64,000 bases of DNA from Mesorhizobium tamadayense (lineage in GTDB: Bacteria > Pseudomonadota > Alphaproteobacteria > Rhizobiales > Rhizobiaceae). Location: contig NZ_RQXT01000011.1 in the NCBI RefSeq assembly GCF_003863365.1, positions 109,237 to 173,236 on the forward strand. Direction: 5' to 3'. The notes below the pieces were generated by a model, which saw nothing but the letters and a program-made list of their open reading frames with translations, made no database searches and was not told the origin of the DNA. The translations under genes were made by a program, and so were the position numbers. Below are positions 9,060-18,703 of this stretch, one piece after another. Every line of letters begins with the position of its first letter. Position 1 is the first letter of the stretch.

Positions 9060-9527
9060 TCAGGGCTCCGGGTCGGGCAACGGCTCGCGGCGCCAGCTGC
9101 CGGCCGAGCGGCCGGCGGAGAGCCAGTAGAATATCCCGCCGACCATGCCGCAGCCGACCAGCGCGAGCCTCACATTGTTGTCGGTGACATCGAAATCGCC
9201 GTCGCCGACGTTATGCGCGAAGCCGAGGAAGACGACGGCGATGGCAGCGCCGCCCAGCGCGTAGAACAGCCAGTCGCGCCGGCCGAGCACTTCGGCGATC
9301 AGGATGACGACCGCCGCCGGCATGAAGCCGAAATAGGCGACGAACAGCGCCAAGAAAGGCACCGAAAAATAGAGCGCGGGCGCGATCGTCGGATGCCCGG
9401 GCTCCAGCGCATAGCCGAAATAGCCCAGGAACAGCACGTTGAGAAAGGCGCTCGCCGCCAGCGAGGCGACGGCATAACCGATCAGGATGACGGCGAAGCG
9501 GACGAGATAGGCGATGATACGCCTCAC
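9060..9527 (-). CDS. Small four-helix membrane protein coupled to rlmN
   Basis: This 155-residue protein has about four transmembrane segments (near residues 5-27, 44-65, 78-98 and 125-140) and a charged tail. Its GTG start overlaps the rlmN stop codon (GTGA at 9527-9524), so it is translationally coupled and in one operon. I do not recognise the family and propose no function. The long open frame upstream in the same phase is a shadow of rlmN. Confidence 0.7.
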   Translation of the reverse strand: MRRIIAYLVRFAVILIGYAVASLAASAFLNVLFLGYFGYALEPGHPTIAPALYFSVPFLALFVAYFGFMPAAVVILIAEVLGRRDWLFYALGGAAIAVVFLGFAHNVGDGDFDVTDNNVRLALVGCGMVGGIFYWLSAGRSAGSWRREPLPDPEP

Positions 9528-10759
9528 GCCTCGCCGTGCCCCGCGATCATCATCGCCTCGAGCGCCAGGCGGTCCACCTTGCGCATGCGCTCCGATTCGG
9601 ACTTGAGCTGGCCGCAGGCGGCGAGGATGTCGCGGCCGCGCGGCGTGCGGATCGGCGAGGCATAGCCGGCGTTGTTGATATAGTCGGCGAACTTCTCGAT
9701 CGTCTCCCAGTCCGAGCACTGGTAATTGGTGCCGGGCCACGGGTTGAACGGGATCAGGTTGATCTTGGCCGGAATGCCTTTGAGCAGCTTCACCAGCGCC
9801 TTGGCGTCGTCGAGGGAATCGTTGACGTCCTTCAGCATCACATATTCGAAGGTGATGCGACGGGCATTGGAGAGGCCCGGATAGGCGCGGCAGGCGGCGA
9901 TCAATTCCTTCAGCGGATACTTCTTGTTGATCGGCACCAGGAGATCGCGCAGATCGTCATTGGTGGCGTGCAGCGAGATCGCCAGCATGACGCCGATCTC
10001 CTCGCCGGTGCGGAAGATTTCCGGTACCACGCCGGAGGTCGACAGCGTGATGCGACGCTTCGACAGGGAAAGCCCATCGCCGTCGGAGGCGATCAGCAGC
10101 GCCTTCTTCACCGCCTCGAAATTGTAGAGCGGCTCGCCCATGCCCATCATGACGATGTTGGAGACTTTTCTGCCCTCGGCCGGCACGATGGCGCCGTCCG
10201 GCGTGTCGCGGTCGGGGAAGTCGCCCAGCCGGTCGCGCCCGGTGAGCAGCTGCGCCAGGATCTCTTCCGTCGTCAGGTTGCGCACCAGCTTTTGCGTGCC
10301 TGTGTGGCAAAACGAGCAGGTCAGCGTGCAGCCAACCTGCGAGGAGATGCAGAGCGTGCCGCGGCCTTCTTCCGGAATGTAGACGGTCTCGATCTCGACC
10401 GGACGGCCGGCGCCGCGCGGCGGAAAGCGGAACAGCCATTTGCGCGTGCCGTCGGCGGAGATCTGCTCCTCGACGATCTCGGGCCGCGCGACGGTGAAAT
10501 GCTTGTCCAGCTCGGCGCGCAGGTCCTTGGAGATGTTGAACATATGGGCGAAATCGGAGACGCCGCGCACATACATCCAGTGCCAGAGCTGCTGGCTGCG
10601 CATTTTTGCCTGGCGCTCCGGCACGATGCCGGCGTCGACCAAAGCGGCGCCGAGCTCGGCGCGGGTCAGGCCGATCAGCGACGGCTTTTCGGCCGGCGTG
10701 GCGCGGGCACGCAAGGCGTCGCGTGCGCCTTCGGCGGTCAGATCGAATGAAAGGGTCAT
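9524..10759 (-). CDS. rlmN: 23S rRNA (adenine(2503)-C(2))-methyltransferase / dual-specificity RlmN
   Basis: This 411-residue radical-SAM enzyme methylates C2 of A2503 in 23S rRNA, and of A37 in some tRNAs. The iron-sulfur cluster motif is CTLTCSFC (Cys144, Cys148, Cys151). The N-terminal helical domain includes [16 protein letters not shown], and [14 protein letters not shown] is a strong family signature. The methyl-carrying cysteine is in 'AACGQL' near the C-terminus. Length is normal for Rhizobiales. It overlaps the small membrane-protein gene downstream by 4 bp. Confidence 0.96.
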   Translation of the reverse strand: MTLSFDLTAEGARDALRARATPAEKPSLIGLTRAELGAALVDAGIVPERQAKMRSQQLWHWMYVRGVSDFAHMFNISKDLRAELDKHFTVARPEIVEEQISADGTRKWLFRFPPRGAGRPVEIETVYIPEEGRGTLCISSQVGCTLTCSFCHTGTQKLVRNLTTEEILAQLLTGRDRLGDFPDRDTPDGAIVPAEGRKVSNIVMMGMGEPLYNFEAVKKALLIASDGDGLSLSKRRITLSTSGVVPEIFRTGEEIGVMLAISLHATNDDLRDLLVPINKKYPLKELIAACRAYPGLSNARRITFEYVMLKDVNDSLDDAKALVKLLKGIPAKINLIPFNPWPGTNYQCSDWETIEKFADYINNAGYASPIRTPRGRDILAACGQLKSESERMRKVDRLALEAMMIAGHGEA

Positions 10760-11029
10760 GGTTGCGCCAATATAAGCGGTTTGCGGCCGATTTCAGCATC
10801 GTGCCCGAAATGAAGCGCGGCGCATAGCACAGCTTGGCGGCGGAGTCATGCGGCGGGGAAAGGAAGGCGATCTCGCTTGCTATCGAGTCCGACTCAATCG
10901 GAGCGCGGCGGCGTGGCGCGAAACCGCATCCCAGAACCGATCACATATTCGTGTCAGCGTAACGACCGGCAGAGCGCCTGCGAAACCTGAAGGGGGCAGC
11001 TGTGCCCCTCCAAAATGGGAGTATGCAGA

Positions 11030-11329
11030 ATGAACTGGATCAAGCTCGCCGTCGCTGCCGGTCTCGTCGGCCTGTCCGTGCCTCAGGCATTTGCCGAGGA
11101 CACGATGGGCACGATGACCATGATGAAAAGTGGGCAGGTGACGGCAATCATGCCCGACGGGCACATGGGCACCATGATGCCGGACGCGAAAACGAGCGCC
11201 GAAATGATGAAGATGGCGAAACCCATCAAGCATTGCATGATGATGATGACCGACGCCAAGGGCAAGACCTACATGATCGACACGTCGACCAAGAAGGCCC
11301 AGGCCGAATGTGAAAAAATGGCGATGTGA
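11030..11329 (+). CDS. Methionine-rich small exported protein
   Basis: This 99-residue protein has a signal peptide (residues 1-23, MNWIKLAVAAG ... AFAED). The mature part is extraordinarily rich in methionine: 19 Met over the whole protein, in clusters such as TMGTMTMM, HMGTMM, EMMKM and CMMMM, with two cysteines and His residues nearby. Met clusters in periplasmic proteins often bind Cu(I) or Ag(I), but no metal genes lie next to it, so this is inference. ATG 11030 is preferred over 11015 because GGAG sits eight bases upstream. A hairpin at 11354-11377 follows. Confidence 0.75.
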   Translation: MNWIKLAVAAGLVGLSVPQAFAEDTMGTMTMMKSGQVTAIMPDGHMGTMMPDAKTSAEMMKMAKPIKHCMMMMTDAKGKTYMIDTSTKKAQAECEKMAM

Positions 11330-11353
11330 GCAATCCGGGGTTTGTCAATTCTG

Positions 11354-11377
11354 CCCGCCGGCCAACGCGCCGGCGGG
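11354..11377. other. GC-rich hairpin between convergent genes
   Basis: Perfect 9-bp arms CCCGCCGGC / GCCGGCGGG surround a six-base loop. It lies between the convergent Met-rich and IalB genes. There is no T-tract on either side, so it is not a classic intrinsic terminator. Confidence 0.5.
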
Positions 11378-11456
11378 ATGTCCAATCCGCCGATCCGCCC
11401 AGTCAAAAGCCGGACTTGCGGTCCGGATTCGCGTCAAACCCAGATGTCGCTCTCGC

Positions 11457-11963
11457 CTATTTGCACTTGGCGATCGAGGCCAGCGCGGCCGAGATGCCCT
11501 TCAGCGAGAAGACGTATGATGTGGGATTGCCGCGGCCGGACTTCGCCTGCACCTTCATGTCGGTGCCGGTCTTCATGGCGGCGATCAGCACCGGCTCTTC
11601 CGCGGCATTCTCCACCCAGGCCGACTTGCCGCGGGTGAACATCGAGAAGCTCTTCTTGTCGATGGTGACGGTTGCCTTGGAGCCGTCCTGGAAGTTGTAG
11701 CCGGCAATGAACTGCGGCTCGTAGGAAACCTGCTGTCCGGGCCGTTGGCTGACGAAGAAGAACATGTCGCCATGGTCGAGCGTCGGCGGCTGCTTTTCGG
11801 TCGGCACGGTCAGCACATAGCAAACCTTGCCGCCCGCCGCCTGATAGCTGTAAGTGCCCCAGGCATTGTGCTGGCCGATCTTGGTCGCCTGCTGCGCCAG
11901 CGCCGGCGCCGCGAAAGCGGCCGCCAGCACCAGGCTGGAAACTGTAGCAATCAATCCGCGCAT
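11457..11963 (-). CDS. Invasion-associated locus B (IalB) family protein
   Basis: This 168-residue periplasmic protein has a clear signal peptide (residues 1-24, ending ALAQQ) followed by the IalB fold: W-x-TYSY, KVCYVLTVPTEKQPP, then FSMFTRGKSAWVEN and a conserved C-terminal cysteine (IAKCK). In Bartonella, IalB contributes to erythrocyte invasion. Free-living rhizobia carry several paralogues of unknown role, probably in the envelope. It is convergent with the Met-rich gene and monocistronic. Confidence 0.88.
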   Translation of the reverse strand: MRGLIATVSSLVLAAAFAAPALAQQATKIGQHNAWGTYSYQAAGGKVCYVLTVPTEKQPPTLDHGDMFFFVSQRPGQQVSYEPQFIAGYNFQDGSKATVTIDKKSFSMFTRGKSAWVENAAEEPVLIAAMKTGTDMKVQAKSGRGNPTSYVFSLKGISAALASIAKCK

Positions 11964-12229
11964 CGTTCTTTCCGTATTCCCAACTGGTGCGGAGGCGGGG
12001 TCGCGTGGCGTCCTGCCGTCGCTTCATTTTGATTTAATCAGGGTTACCAAACGGTGAATTTTCCTCAAGAAAAGGAGATCACCCCAGGAAACCGCCACCA
12101 TTCGCGCCCGCCGCTTCAAAGCGGCGGTCGCTATGTCCCGGCGCGAACTTGGAGGGCACGAAAGCGGCAAGAGTTTGTCTTTTCGCGCGGGCGGTTTCGC
12201 CGTCTCGTTGTGCCGGAAAGTCAGCCAGG

Positions 12230-12586
12230 TCAACCCTTGTCGGCCAAAGCGTCCCTGGCGGCCTGCCGGTGCGCGGGCGTGATATGGGCGCTGACGGCGG
12301 TGATCGCGGCGGTCAGCACGGCAAGGTCGTCGGTGAAGCCGAGACCGAGGACGAAGTCGGGGATGAAATCCACCGGCAGCACGAAATAGCCGAGCGCGGC
12401 AAGCAGAATGCCCTTGGCGCGCAGCGGCGTCTCCTTGTCCATCGCGCAATAATAGGCGGCGACCACCTCGTCCATGAACGGGACCTGCCGGACAGCCTTC
12501 TTGGCAGTGCGCCAGAATTTCTCGCGCACCTCGCTTTCGCCGGCGAGCCTGTCGCCAAAGCCGAAGAAATCAAAACCCTGCGCCAT
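12230..12586 (-). CDS. YkvA/DUF1232-family protein
   Basis: This 118-residue protein contains the DUF1232 core 'YFVLPVDFIPDFVLGLGFTD', the signature of the YkvA family, which is predicted to lie in or at the membrane. Residues 60-100 are hydrophobic. Function is unknown in this family. ATG 12586 is chosen because AAGGAGAG lies about six bases upstream; an in-frame TTG precedes it by one codon. A second DUF1232 protein is encoded at 47100-47480 inside a two-component operon. Confidence 0.85.
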   Translation of the reverse strand: MAQGFDFFGFGDRLAGESEVREKFWRTAKKAVRQVPFMDEVVAAYYCAMDKETPLRAKGILLAALGYFVLPVDFIPDFVLGLGFTDDLAVLTAAITAVSAHITPAHRQAARDALADKG

Positions 12587-12769
12587 CAATCTCTCCTTGG
12601 CCGCGCGCGACCCCTGCGCGCCGGCCCGCGGAGAGATGTGGTGAAAACGGCACCCCGCTGCAAGAGTTTGGACGGTGGTTTGGCCGGAAATCGGCCGGGA
12701 ATGCCGGCAGCAGGGTACGTGGACCCGGCAATTGCCTTGGTCTGGTGATTAGCCGAGCCATCCCTCCGA

Positions 12770-12949
12770 TCGTCATCCTATGGCGGAGCAAGGAGCGAAG
12801 CGATGCGGCGCAGACCCTAGGCCATGCCGTTACATGGGAGCGCCGCCCACGGTGCAGAATTCTGCTCCGCTGCACTTTTCGACCGAGGTCACGGCAGGAT
12901 CATAGGGTCTGCGCTCCCGCTTCGCCTTCGCTCCGCCCTAGGATGACGA
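12770..12949. repeat. Dispersed inverted-repeat element, copy B
   Basis: This 180-bp element begins TCGTCATCCTATGGCGGAGC and ends CTAGGATGACGA, homologous to copies at 2237-2414 and 59882-60039. The 402-bp gap 12590-12991 between the YkvA and phhB genes otherwise holds nothing I recognise. The left flank GATTAGCCGA resembles the flank of copy A. Confidence 0.8.
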
Positions 12950-12991
12950 AGCTGGAGCGGCGGCAGTCACACTGCGGGAGGACTCCCGCCT

Positions 12992-13285
12992 CTACCCGAA
13001 ATACCGATTCATCCGCTTGGCCAGTTCGATGTCGAGCGCCGTGACGCCGCCGGCGTCATGCGTGTTCAGCGTCACGTCGACGGTCTTGTAGACGTTCGAC
13101 CAGTCGGGGTGGTGGTCCATCTTCTCGGCGGCCAACGCAACTCGGGTCATGAAAGCGAAGGCCTCGGAGAAGTTCTTGAAGCCGAAGCTGCGCTTGATGG
13201 AGGCGCCGTCGGCGGCCAGCGACCAACCTTCGAGTTCCGCCAGCGCTGCGGCGATCGCGTACTTGCTGAGTTTCTCTCTGGTCAT
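12992..13285 (-). CDS. phhB: Pterin-4a-carbinolamine dehydratase
   Basis: This 97-residue enzyme dehydrates 4a-hydroxytetrahydrobiopterin, recycling the pterin cofactor of phenylalanine hydroxylase. Signatures are [20 protein letters not shown], then [21 protein letters not shown], containing the conserved catalytic histidines, and '[14 protein letters not shown]'. ATG 13285 gives the standard family length. No phenylalanine hydroxylase gene is in the window. It is divergent from the phosphatase gene, with 50 bp between the starts. Confidence 0.95.
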   Translation of the reverse strand: MTREKLSKYAIAAALAELEGWSLAADGASIKRSFGFKNFSEAFAFMTRVALAAEKMDHHPDWSNVYKTVDVTLNTHDAGGVTALDIELAKRMNRYFG

Positions 13286-13335
13286 GTCGGGTTCCTGTGC
13301 TATTCGGACTTGAACCCAACCATAGCGCCGGATCG

Positions 13336-13854
13336 ATGAGCGCAAAGCCCATAAATTCCATTCTGTTCGTCTGCCTCGGCAACATCTGCCGCTCGCCTTT
13401 GGCCGAGGGCGTCTTGGGCGCAGTTCTGGCGGAGCGCGGAATTGCCCGCGATATCGTGCTCGATTCGGCGGCGATCAGCGGCTGGGAGGTTGGCTCCGGC
13501 CCCGATCCGCGCTCGATCGCGGTCGCCGCTGAGCATGGCATCGATATTTCCGGGCAAAGGGCGCGCAGAATAGCGCCGGACGATTTTTCGCGCTTCGACC
13601 TGATCCTCGGCATGGACCGGGCGAACGTGCGCGACCTCCAGGCGCTGGCGCCGTCGATCGCGCGCGACCGCATCCATCTCTATCTGGAATTCGCGACCGG
13701 AGCAGCCCGCGACGTGCCGGATCCCTACTATGAAGACCAGCAAGCCTTCGCTTCGGTCTACCGCATGATCCGCGAGGCGTCGGAGGCGCTGGCCAAGCGG
13801 TTGGAAGCGCGCGCGTCGGCGCCGACCAACGGCCAGGCCTCCTCGACGATATAG
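13336..13854 (+). CDS. Low-molecular-weight protein tyrosine phosphatase
   Basis: This 172-residue cytoplasmic phosphatase has the N-terminal active-site loop [11 protein letters not shown], with Cys13 as nucleophile and Arg19 as phosphate binder, and the general-acid loop [11 protein letters not shown] 13336 starts ten residues before the loop, as in the family. Possible substrates are phosphotyrosine regulators of exopolysaccharide synthesis or phospho-arginine; context does not decide. Its last 97 bp overlap the 3' end of thpR on the other strand. The tail past residue 155 is not conserved-looking. Confidence 0.93.
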   Translation: MSAKPINSILFVCLGNICRSPLAEGVLGAVLAERGIARDIVLDSAAISGWEVGSGPDPRSIAVAAEHGIDISGQRARRIAPDDFSRFDLILGMDRANVRDLQALAPSIARDRIHLYLEFATGAARDVPDPYYEDQQAFASVYRMIREASEALAKRLEARASAPTNGQASSTI

Positions 13855-14354
13855 GGGCCGCCGCCGACCGAATCGCGCGACGACATCAAGACAAAGCGGC
13901 CGACGCGGAAGGGCAGCGTTGAAAAATTGCCGCGCGCCGAAAGATATTGCGCGACGTCGAGCGGGCTCACATTGCGCAGCCGCGCGAGCGTCACATGCGG
14001 CGTGAACTTGCGCGGATCGGCCGGCAGGCCGAGGCGCTGGCAGATGCGGTCGATCTCGCCCTGCAGCGCCACCAGATCCGGCGAGGCGGACACGCCGGCC
14101 CACACCGCATGCGGCTTCTTGCCGCCGAAGGCACCCACGTCGAAGAGCGCCAAGGGGAAGGAGGGACGGTTGACGCGGTCGAGCGCGTTGGCGATCTCGT
14201 CGGCGACATGGCCTTCGACATCGCCGATGAAGCGCAGCGTCAGATGATAGTTTTCGACATCGATCCAGCGGGCGCCTGGAAGGCCGCCCCGGAGCAGGGA
14301 CAGCGAAAGAGCTGCGTCACGCGGAATTTCGAGGGCGGTGAAAAGACGCGGCAT
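13758..14354 (-). CDS. thpR: RNA 2',3'-cyclic phosphodiesterase (LigT-like)
   Basis: This 198-residue 2H phosphoesterase has both catalytic motifs: HLTL (His37) and HVTL (His120). Family members hydrolyse RNA 2',3'-cyclic phosphates. The conserved fold ends around 'YIVEEAWPL' (about residue 175); the remaining 20 residues read into the convergent phosphatase gene, giving a 97-bp antisense overlap. An upstream AGGAGGC is visible close to the ATG. Confidence 0.92.
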   Translation of the reverse strand: MPRLFTALEIPRDAALSLSLLRGGLPGARWIDVENYHLTLRFIGDVEGHVADEIANALDRVNRPSFPLALFDVGAFGGKKPHAVWAGVSASPDLVALQGEIDRICQRLGLPADPRKFTPHVTLARLRNVSPLDVAQYLSARGNFSTLPFRVGRFVLMSSRDSVGGGPYIVEEAWPLVGADARASNRLASASDASRIMR

Positions 14355-14473
14355 GGAAAGCCTCCTGTCCTCGAATCGAAACTCTCGCCCCTTAGCGAAT
14401 CATCGATAGCCATGCGGGGCAAGCGGTTTGTTGTCCACAAGCTTTCCCCAGCGGAAACCGTGGCGTTTCGGAC

Positions 14474-15118
14474 TCACGACCCACCGCCGTTCGCGGCGAT
14501 GGCCTTCTCGACGGCGGGCAGGATGCGCTCGACGATCACATCGACGCCCTTGGGATTGGGATGCAGGCCGTCCTCCAGCTGCAGGCCCGGATGGCCGGCC
14601 ACACCGTCGAGAAAGAACGGATAGAGCGCAACGTCGTATTTGGCGGCAAGCTTCGGATAGATGGCGTCGAAGGTCTTCTGGTAGTCGGCGCCGAGATTGG
14701 GCGCGGCGCGCATGCCGGCCAGCAGCACCGGGATGTTGCGCTGCTTCAGCTTCGCCAGCATCGTGTCGAGGTTCTTCTCGGCGATCTCAGGCGAAACGCC
14801 GCGCAGCATGTCGTTGGCGCCGAGCTCGAGGATCACCAGCCTGGTGCCGTCCGGCACCGACCAATCGAGCCGCGCCAGCCCGCCGCTCGTGGTATCGCCG
14901 GAAACGCCGGCATTGGCAACGGTCGCATCATGGCCCTTCGCCTTCAAAGCCGCCTGCAGCTTGTCGGTGAAGCCCTCGCCGGGCCCGAGGCCGAAGCCCG
15001 CCGTCAGGCTGTCGCCGAAGCCGACGATGGTGAAGGTCTCGGCGCGCGCCGACACCATGGCGCCGCAAACCGCGAGGAAAAGGACGAGGGCTGCGGCGAC
15101 CGAGTGTTTGAAAGCCAT
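14474..15118 (-). CDS. tesA: SGNH arylesterase / acyl-CoA thioesterase I
   Basis: This 214-residue periplasmic esterase has a signal peptide (residues 1-26, ending SARAE). The four SGNH blocks follow: FGDSLTAGFG (nucleophile Ser), the block with the oxyanion Gly, LELGANDMLRG (Asn), and EDGLHPNPKG (Asp-His). Related TesA enzymes hydrolyse acyl-CoA and aryl esters. It is divergent from a YbbA/YbbP-type ABC exporter, the same neighbourhood as tesA-ybbA-ybbP in enterobacteria. ATG 15118 is preferred; the longer upstream frame reads antisense through the ABC gene. Confidence 0.93.
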   Translation of the reverse strand: MAFKHSVAAALVLFLAVCGAMVSARAETFTIVGFGDSLTAGFGLGPGEGFTDKLQAALKAKGHDATVANAGVSGDTTSGGLARLDWSVPDGTRLVILELGANDMLRGVSPEIAEKNLDTMLAKLKQRNIPVLLAGMRAAPNLGADYQKTFDAIYPKLAAKYDVALYPFFLDGVAGHPGLQLEDGLHPNPKGVDVIVERILPAVEKAIAANGGGS

Positions 15119-15200
15119 GCGGCGAGCCCCATATGACCGAAGCAATTCCACGAGAGGAGATATATTCGTCTCCCTTTCCACCATATAGGACGCTTTCATT

Positions 15201-15896
15201 GTGACAGAAGCCGTCATTGCACTGAGGGATGTCTCGCTGACGCTCGGCGAGGGTGCTTCCTCCGTCCATGTGCTCAAAGGCGTCGGCCTCGACGTGGCGG
15301 CAGGCGAGGCCACCGGCATCGTCGGTCCTTCGGGTTCCGGCAAGTCCACCTTGCTGATGGTTCTGGCCGGACTGGAAAGGGTCGACTCGGGAACGGTGCG
15401 CATAGCCGGCCAACTGCTCAACGGCAAAAGCGAGGACCAGATTGCATCGTTTCGGGGACGAAATATCGGCATCGTCTTCCAGTCCTTCCATCTCATCCCG
15501 AACATGACGGCGCTCGAGAATGTCGCAGTGCCGCTGGAGCTCGCCGGCCATGCCGATCCGTTCGCGGTGGCGGCGCAGGAGCTCGCGGCCGTCGGCTTGA
15601 GCGACCGTGTGACGCACTATCCCGGCGAGCTCTCCGGCGGCGAGCAGCAGCGCGTGGCGATCGCCAGGGCGCTGGCGCCCTCGCCGCGCATCCTCATTGC
15701 CGATGAGCCGACCGGGAACCTTGACCAGGCGACGGGAAAACAGATCGCCGACCTGATCTTCGCCAAGGCGGCCGAGCGCGGCATGACGCTGGTGCTGGTC
15801 ACGCATGACCCGGCGCTCGCTGCCCGCTGCTCGCGCCAGGTGGCGATGCGCTCGGGGCGCATCGAGGACCCGCCCTTGCTTAGAGTGACGGCGTAA
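15201..15896 (+). CDS. ABC transporter ATP-binding protein (YbbA-like, MacB/LolD group)
   Basis: This 231-residue ATPase has Walker A GPSGSGKST, Q-loop VFQSFHL, signature LSGGEQQRVAIARAL, Walker B ILIADEPTGNLD and switch His in 'LVTHDP'. The FQ-x-LIP and EPTGNLD variants place it in the LolD/MacB group, which powers FtsX-type permeases. It is followed four bases later by its permease. The start is GTG at 15201. Confidence 0.93.
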   Translation: MTEAVIALRDVSLTLGEGASSVHVLKGVGLDVAAGEATGIVGPSGSGKSTLLMVLAGLERVDSGTVRIAGQLLNGKSEDQIASFRGRNIGIVFQSFHLIPNMTALENVAVPLELAGHADPFAVAAQELAAVGLSDRVTHYPGELSGGEQQRVAIARALAPSPRILIADEPTGNLDQATGKQIADLIFAKAAERGMTLVLVTHDPALAARCSRQVAMRSGRIEDPPLLRVTA

Positions 15897-15900
15897 CGCT

Positions 15901-18459
15901 ATGGCGGACAAGGCCTGGCTTCGTACCCTGAAGCTCGCCATGCGCTTCTCGTTGCGCGAGATGCGCGGCGGCCTGTCCGGCTTCATGATCTTCCTCGCCT
16001 GCATCGCGCTCGGCGTCGCGGCCATCGGCGGCGTCAATTCGGTGGCGCAGGCGATCACCGCCGGGGTCGCCAACCAGGGCCAGACGCTGCTCGGCGGCGA
16101 TCTGCGCTTTCAGATCAACCAGCGCGACGCTTCCGAGGCCGAGCTCGGCTTCCTCGACAGCCTCGGCACGGTCTCGCTGAACTCCGGCATGCGTTCCATG
16201 GCCCGGCTCGAGGACGGCTCGGACCAGGCGCTGGTCGAAGCCAAGGCGGTCGACGACGCCTACCCGCTTTACGGCACGCTGGAAACGGACCCGCCGCTGC
16301 CGAAGAAGCAGCTGTTCGGCGAGAGATCCGGCGTCTTCGGCGCCGCCGCGCCCGATCTCTTGTTCGATCGCCTCAATCTGCATATCGGCGACCGGCTGAA
16401 GCTCGGCGGCGCCACTTTCGAGTTGAGGGCCAGGCTTGTCAGCGAGCCCGACGCGATATCCGACGGTTTCGGCTTCGCGCCGCGGCTGATGATTTCCAAC
16501 GACGGGCTTGCCGCGTCCGGGCTGGTTCAGCCCGGCAGCCTGATCGAGAACGCCTATAAGGTCCGGCTGCCCGACCCCGCCGGCGAGGCGCGGATCAAGG
16601 AAATCCAGGCTCAAGCCGCGAAAGACTTTCCACAATCTGGCTGGTCGATCCGCACGCGCAGCAATGCAGCACCCGCGCTGTCCTCCAACATCCAGCGCTT
16701 CTCGCAGTTCCTCACGCTGGTCGGGCTGACGGCTCTGGTGGTCGGCGGCGTCGGCGTGGCCAATGCCGTGCGCGCCTATCTCGACGGCAAGCGCGGCGTC
16801 ATCGCCACGTTCAAGAGCCTCGGCGCCTCCGGCGGCTTCGTCTTCACCGTCTATCTGGTGCAGATCCTTTTGATTGCCGGCCTCGGCGTCGTGCTCGGCC
16901 TGATCCTGGGTGCCGCAATGCCGTTCGTGGCAAGCGCGCTTTTGCAGTCGGTCATTCCGGTGCCGGCGCAAGGCGGCTTCTATCCGGACGCCCTCGCCAT
17001 GGCGGCGCTGTTCGGCCTCTTGGTGACGCTGGCCTTCGCGCTGCTGCCGCTCGGGCGCGCCCGCGACGTGCCGGCGACCGCGCTTTTCCGCGAGATGGGG
17101 TTCGAAAGCCGCGGCCTGCCACGCCTACCCTATGTCGGCGCCGCTCTCGCGATCGTGCTGGTGCTGGCGGCTTTAGCCATCCTTTCCGCCGACGATCGAC
17201 GCATCGCCTCGATCTTCGTCGGCGCCACCGTCTTTGCCTTCCTGGTGCTGCGGCTGGTTGCGGCGCTGGTGCAATGGGCCGCCCGGCAAAGCCCGCGCGT
17301 GCGTTTCGTGTCGCTCAGGCTGGCGCTCGGCAACATCCACCGTCCCGGAGCGCTGACGCCGTCGGTGGTGCTGTCGCTCGGGCTCGGCCTGACGCTGCTG
17401 GTGACGCTGGCGCTGATCGACGGGAATCTCAGGCGCCAGATCTCCGGCAGCCTGCCGGAACGGGCGCCGAATTTCTTCTTCGTCGACATCCAGGGCAGCG
17501 ATGTCGATGCCTTTGCCGGCCTGGTCGGCAAGGAGGCGCCGCGGGGAACGCTGGTCAAGGTGCCGATGCTGCGCGGCCGGATCATGGCGCTCAACGGCGT
17601 CGACGTCGACAAGGTCAAGGTCCCTGCCGACGGCGCCTGGGTGCTGCGCGGCGATCGCGGGCTGACCTATGACGCTAAGCAGCCGGAAAACGCCACGCTG
17701 ACCGAAGGCACATGGTGGCCACAGAATTATTCCGGCGAGCCGCTTGTGTCGTTCTCGGCCGAGGAAGGCAAAGCGATCGGCCTGAAGCTCGGCGACACCG
17801 TCACCGTCAATGTGCTCGGCCGCAACATCACCGCCAGGATCGCCAATTTCCGCCAGGTCGAATGGGAAACCATGGGCATCAATTTCGTCATGGTCTTCTC
17901 GCCCAACAGCTTCGCCGGCGCGCCGCATGGCTGGCTGGCGACGCTGACCGACAGAGAAGCCACCACGGCCGACGATGCGCGGCTGCTCAACGCGGTCACC
18001 CGCGCCTTTCCGGCGGTGACGACGGTGCGGGTCAAGGACGCGCTCGACATCGTCAACCGGCTGGTCGCCCAGCTCGGCACGGCGATTCGCGCCGCCGCCG
18101 GCGTGGCGCTGATCGCCTCGGTGCTGGTGCTCTCCGGAGCTTTAGCCGCCGGCAACCGGGCGCGCATCCATGACGCGGTGGTGCTGAAGACGCTCGGCGC
18201 GACGCGCAGGACGCTGATTGCGGCCTTCTCGCTGGAATATGTGCTGATCGGCCTCGCGACCGCGCTGTTCGCGCTGGCCGCGGGCGGCGTCGCGGCATGG
18301 TTCGTCGTGGCCCACATCATGACGCTGCCGTCGCATTTCATGCCGGAGGTGGCGGTGGCGACGATCCTCGTTTCGCTCGGCGTCACCGTCGGCATCGGCC
18401 TCGCCGGCACCTGGCGGGTGCTCGGCCACAAGGCGGCGCCGGTGCTGCGCAACCTCTGA
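15901..18459 (+). CDS. FtsX-like ABC permease (YbbP-like)
   Basis: This 852-residue inner-membrane protein has two FtsX-type four-helix bundles. The first transmembrane helix (about residues 25-47) precedes a large periplasmic domain, and helices follow around 260-390. A second cycle (about 475-500, then 725-845) encloses a second periplasmic domain. The conserved 'KRGVIATFKSLGASG' and 'VLKTLGATRRTLIAAF' motifs follow the coupling regions in each half. Together with the ATPase it should form a mechanotransmission or lipoprotein/envelope exporter; the substrate is unknown. Length is normal for the family. Confidence 0.92.
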   Translation: MADKAWLRTLKLAMRFSLREMRGGLSGFMIFLACIALGVAAIGGVNSVAQAITAGVANQGQTLLGGDLRFQINQRDASEAELGFLDSLGTVSLNSGMRSMARLEDGSDQALVEAKAVDDAYPLYGTLETDPPLPKKQLFGERSGVFGAAAPDLLFDRLNLHIGDRLKLGGATFELRARLVSEPDAISDGFGFAPRLMISNDGLAASGLVQPGSLIENAYKVRLPDPAGEARIKEIQAQAAKDFPQSGWSIRTRSNAAPALSSNIQRFSQFLTLVGLTALVVGGVGVANAVRAYLDGKRGVIATFKSLGASGGFVFTVYLVQILLIAGLGVVLGLILGAAMPFVASALLQSVIPVPAQGGFYPDALAMAALFGLLVTLAFALLPLGRARDVPATALFREMGFESRGLPRLPYVGAALAIVLVLAALAILSADDRRIASIFVGATVFAFLVLRLVAALVQWAARQSPRVRFVSLRLALGNIHRPGALTPSVVLSLGLGLTLLVTLALIDGNLRRQISGSLPERAPNFFFVDIQGSDVDAFAGLVGKEAPRGTLVKVPMLRGRIMALNGVDVDKVKVPADGAWVLRGDRGLTYDAKQPENATLTEGTWWPQNYSGEPLVSFSAEEGKAIGLKLGDTVTVNVLGRNITARIANFRQVEWETMGINFVMVFSPNSFAGAPHGWLATLTDREATTADDARLLNAVTRAFPAVTTVRVKDALDIVNRLVAQLGTAIRAAAGVALIASVLVLSGALAAGNRARIHDAVVLKTLGATRRTLIAAFSLEYVLIGLATALFALAAGGVAAWFVVAHIMTLPSHFMPEVAVATILVSLGVTVGIGLAGTWRVLGHKAAPVLRNL

Positions 18460-18703
18460 TCCGGCATGCCGGCAAGCTGCGCGTGCCTTAAATCTTCGTA
18501 AGGATGCCGGCCGAAACGGCCGAAAACCGGGCTTTTGCTCTCTCACGAAGCGTTGCCCCTCGTTACCGTCTTGTTCTTGACGTCGAGAACGCTCATATTT
18601 TGCCCAGGCATGCTGGAGCCCCGCCAGCGGCGCCTGGTCCAAAGGGGGTCACCACTCCAAGGGACCTGTCACCGGACGGGGCAGAAGCAACAGAGGATTT
18701 CCA

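Noticed and set aside
14474..15505. N-terminal extension of the esterase by 129 residues
   Set aside because: It reads antisense through the ABC ATPase gene, and a signal peptide begins at ATG 15118.
18508..18522. CGGCCG-AAA-CGGCCG hairpin as terminator of the YbbP-like gene
   Set aside because: Short stem and the following T-run belongs to a different segment; too weak to call.
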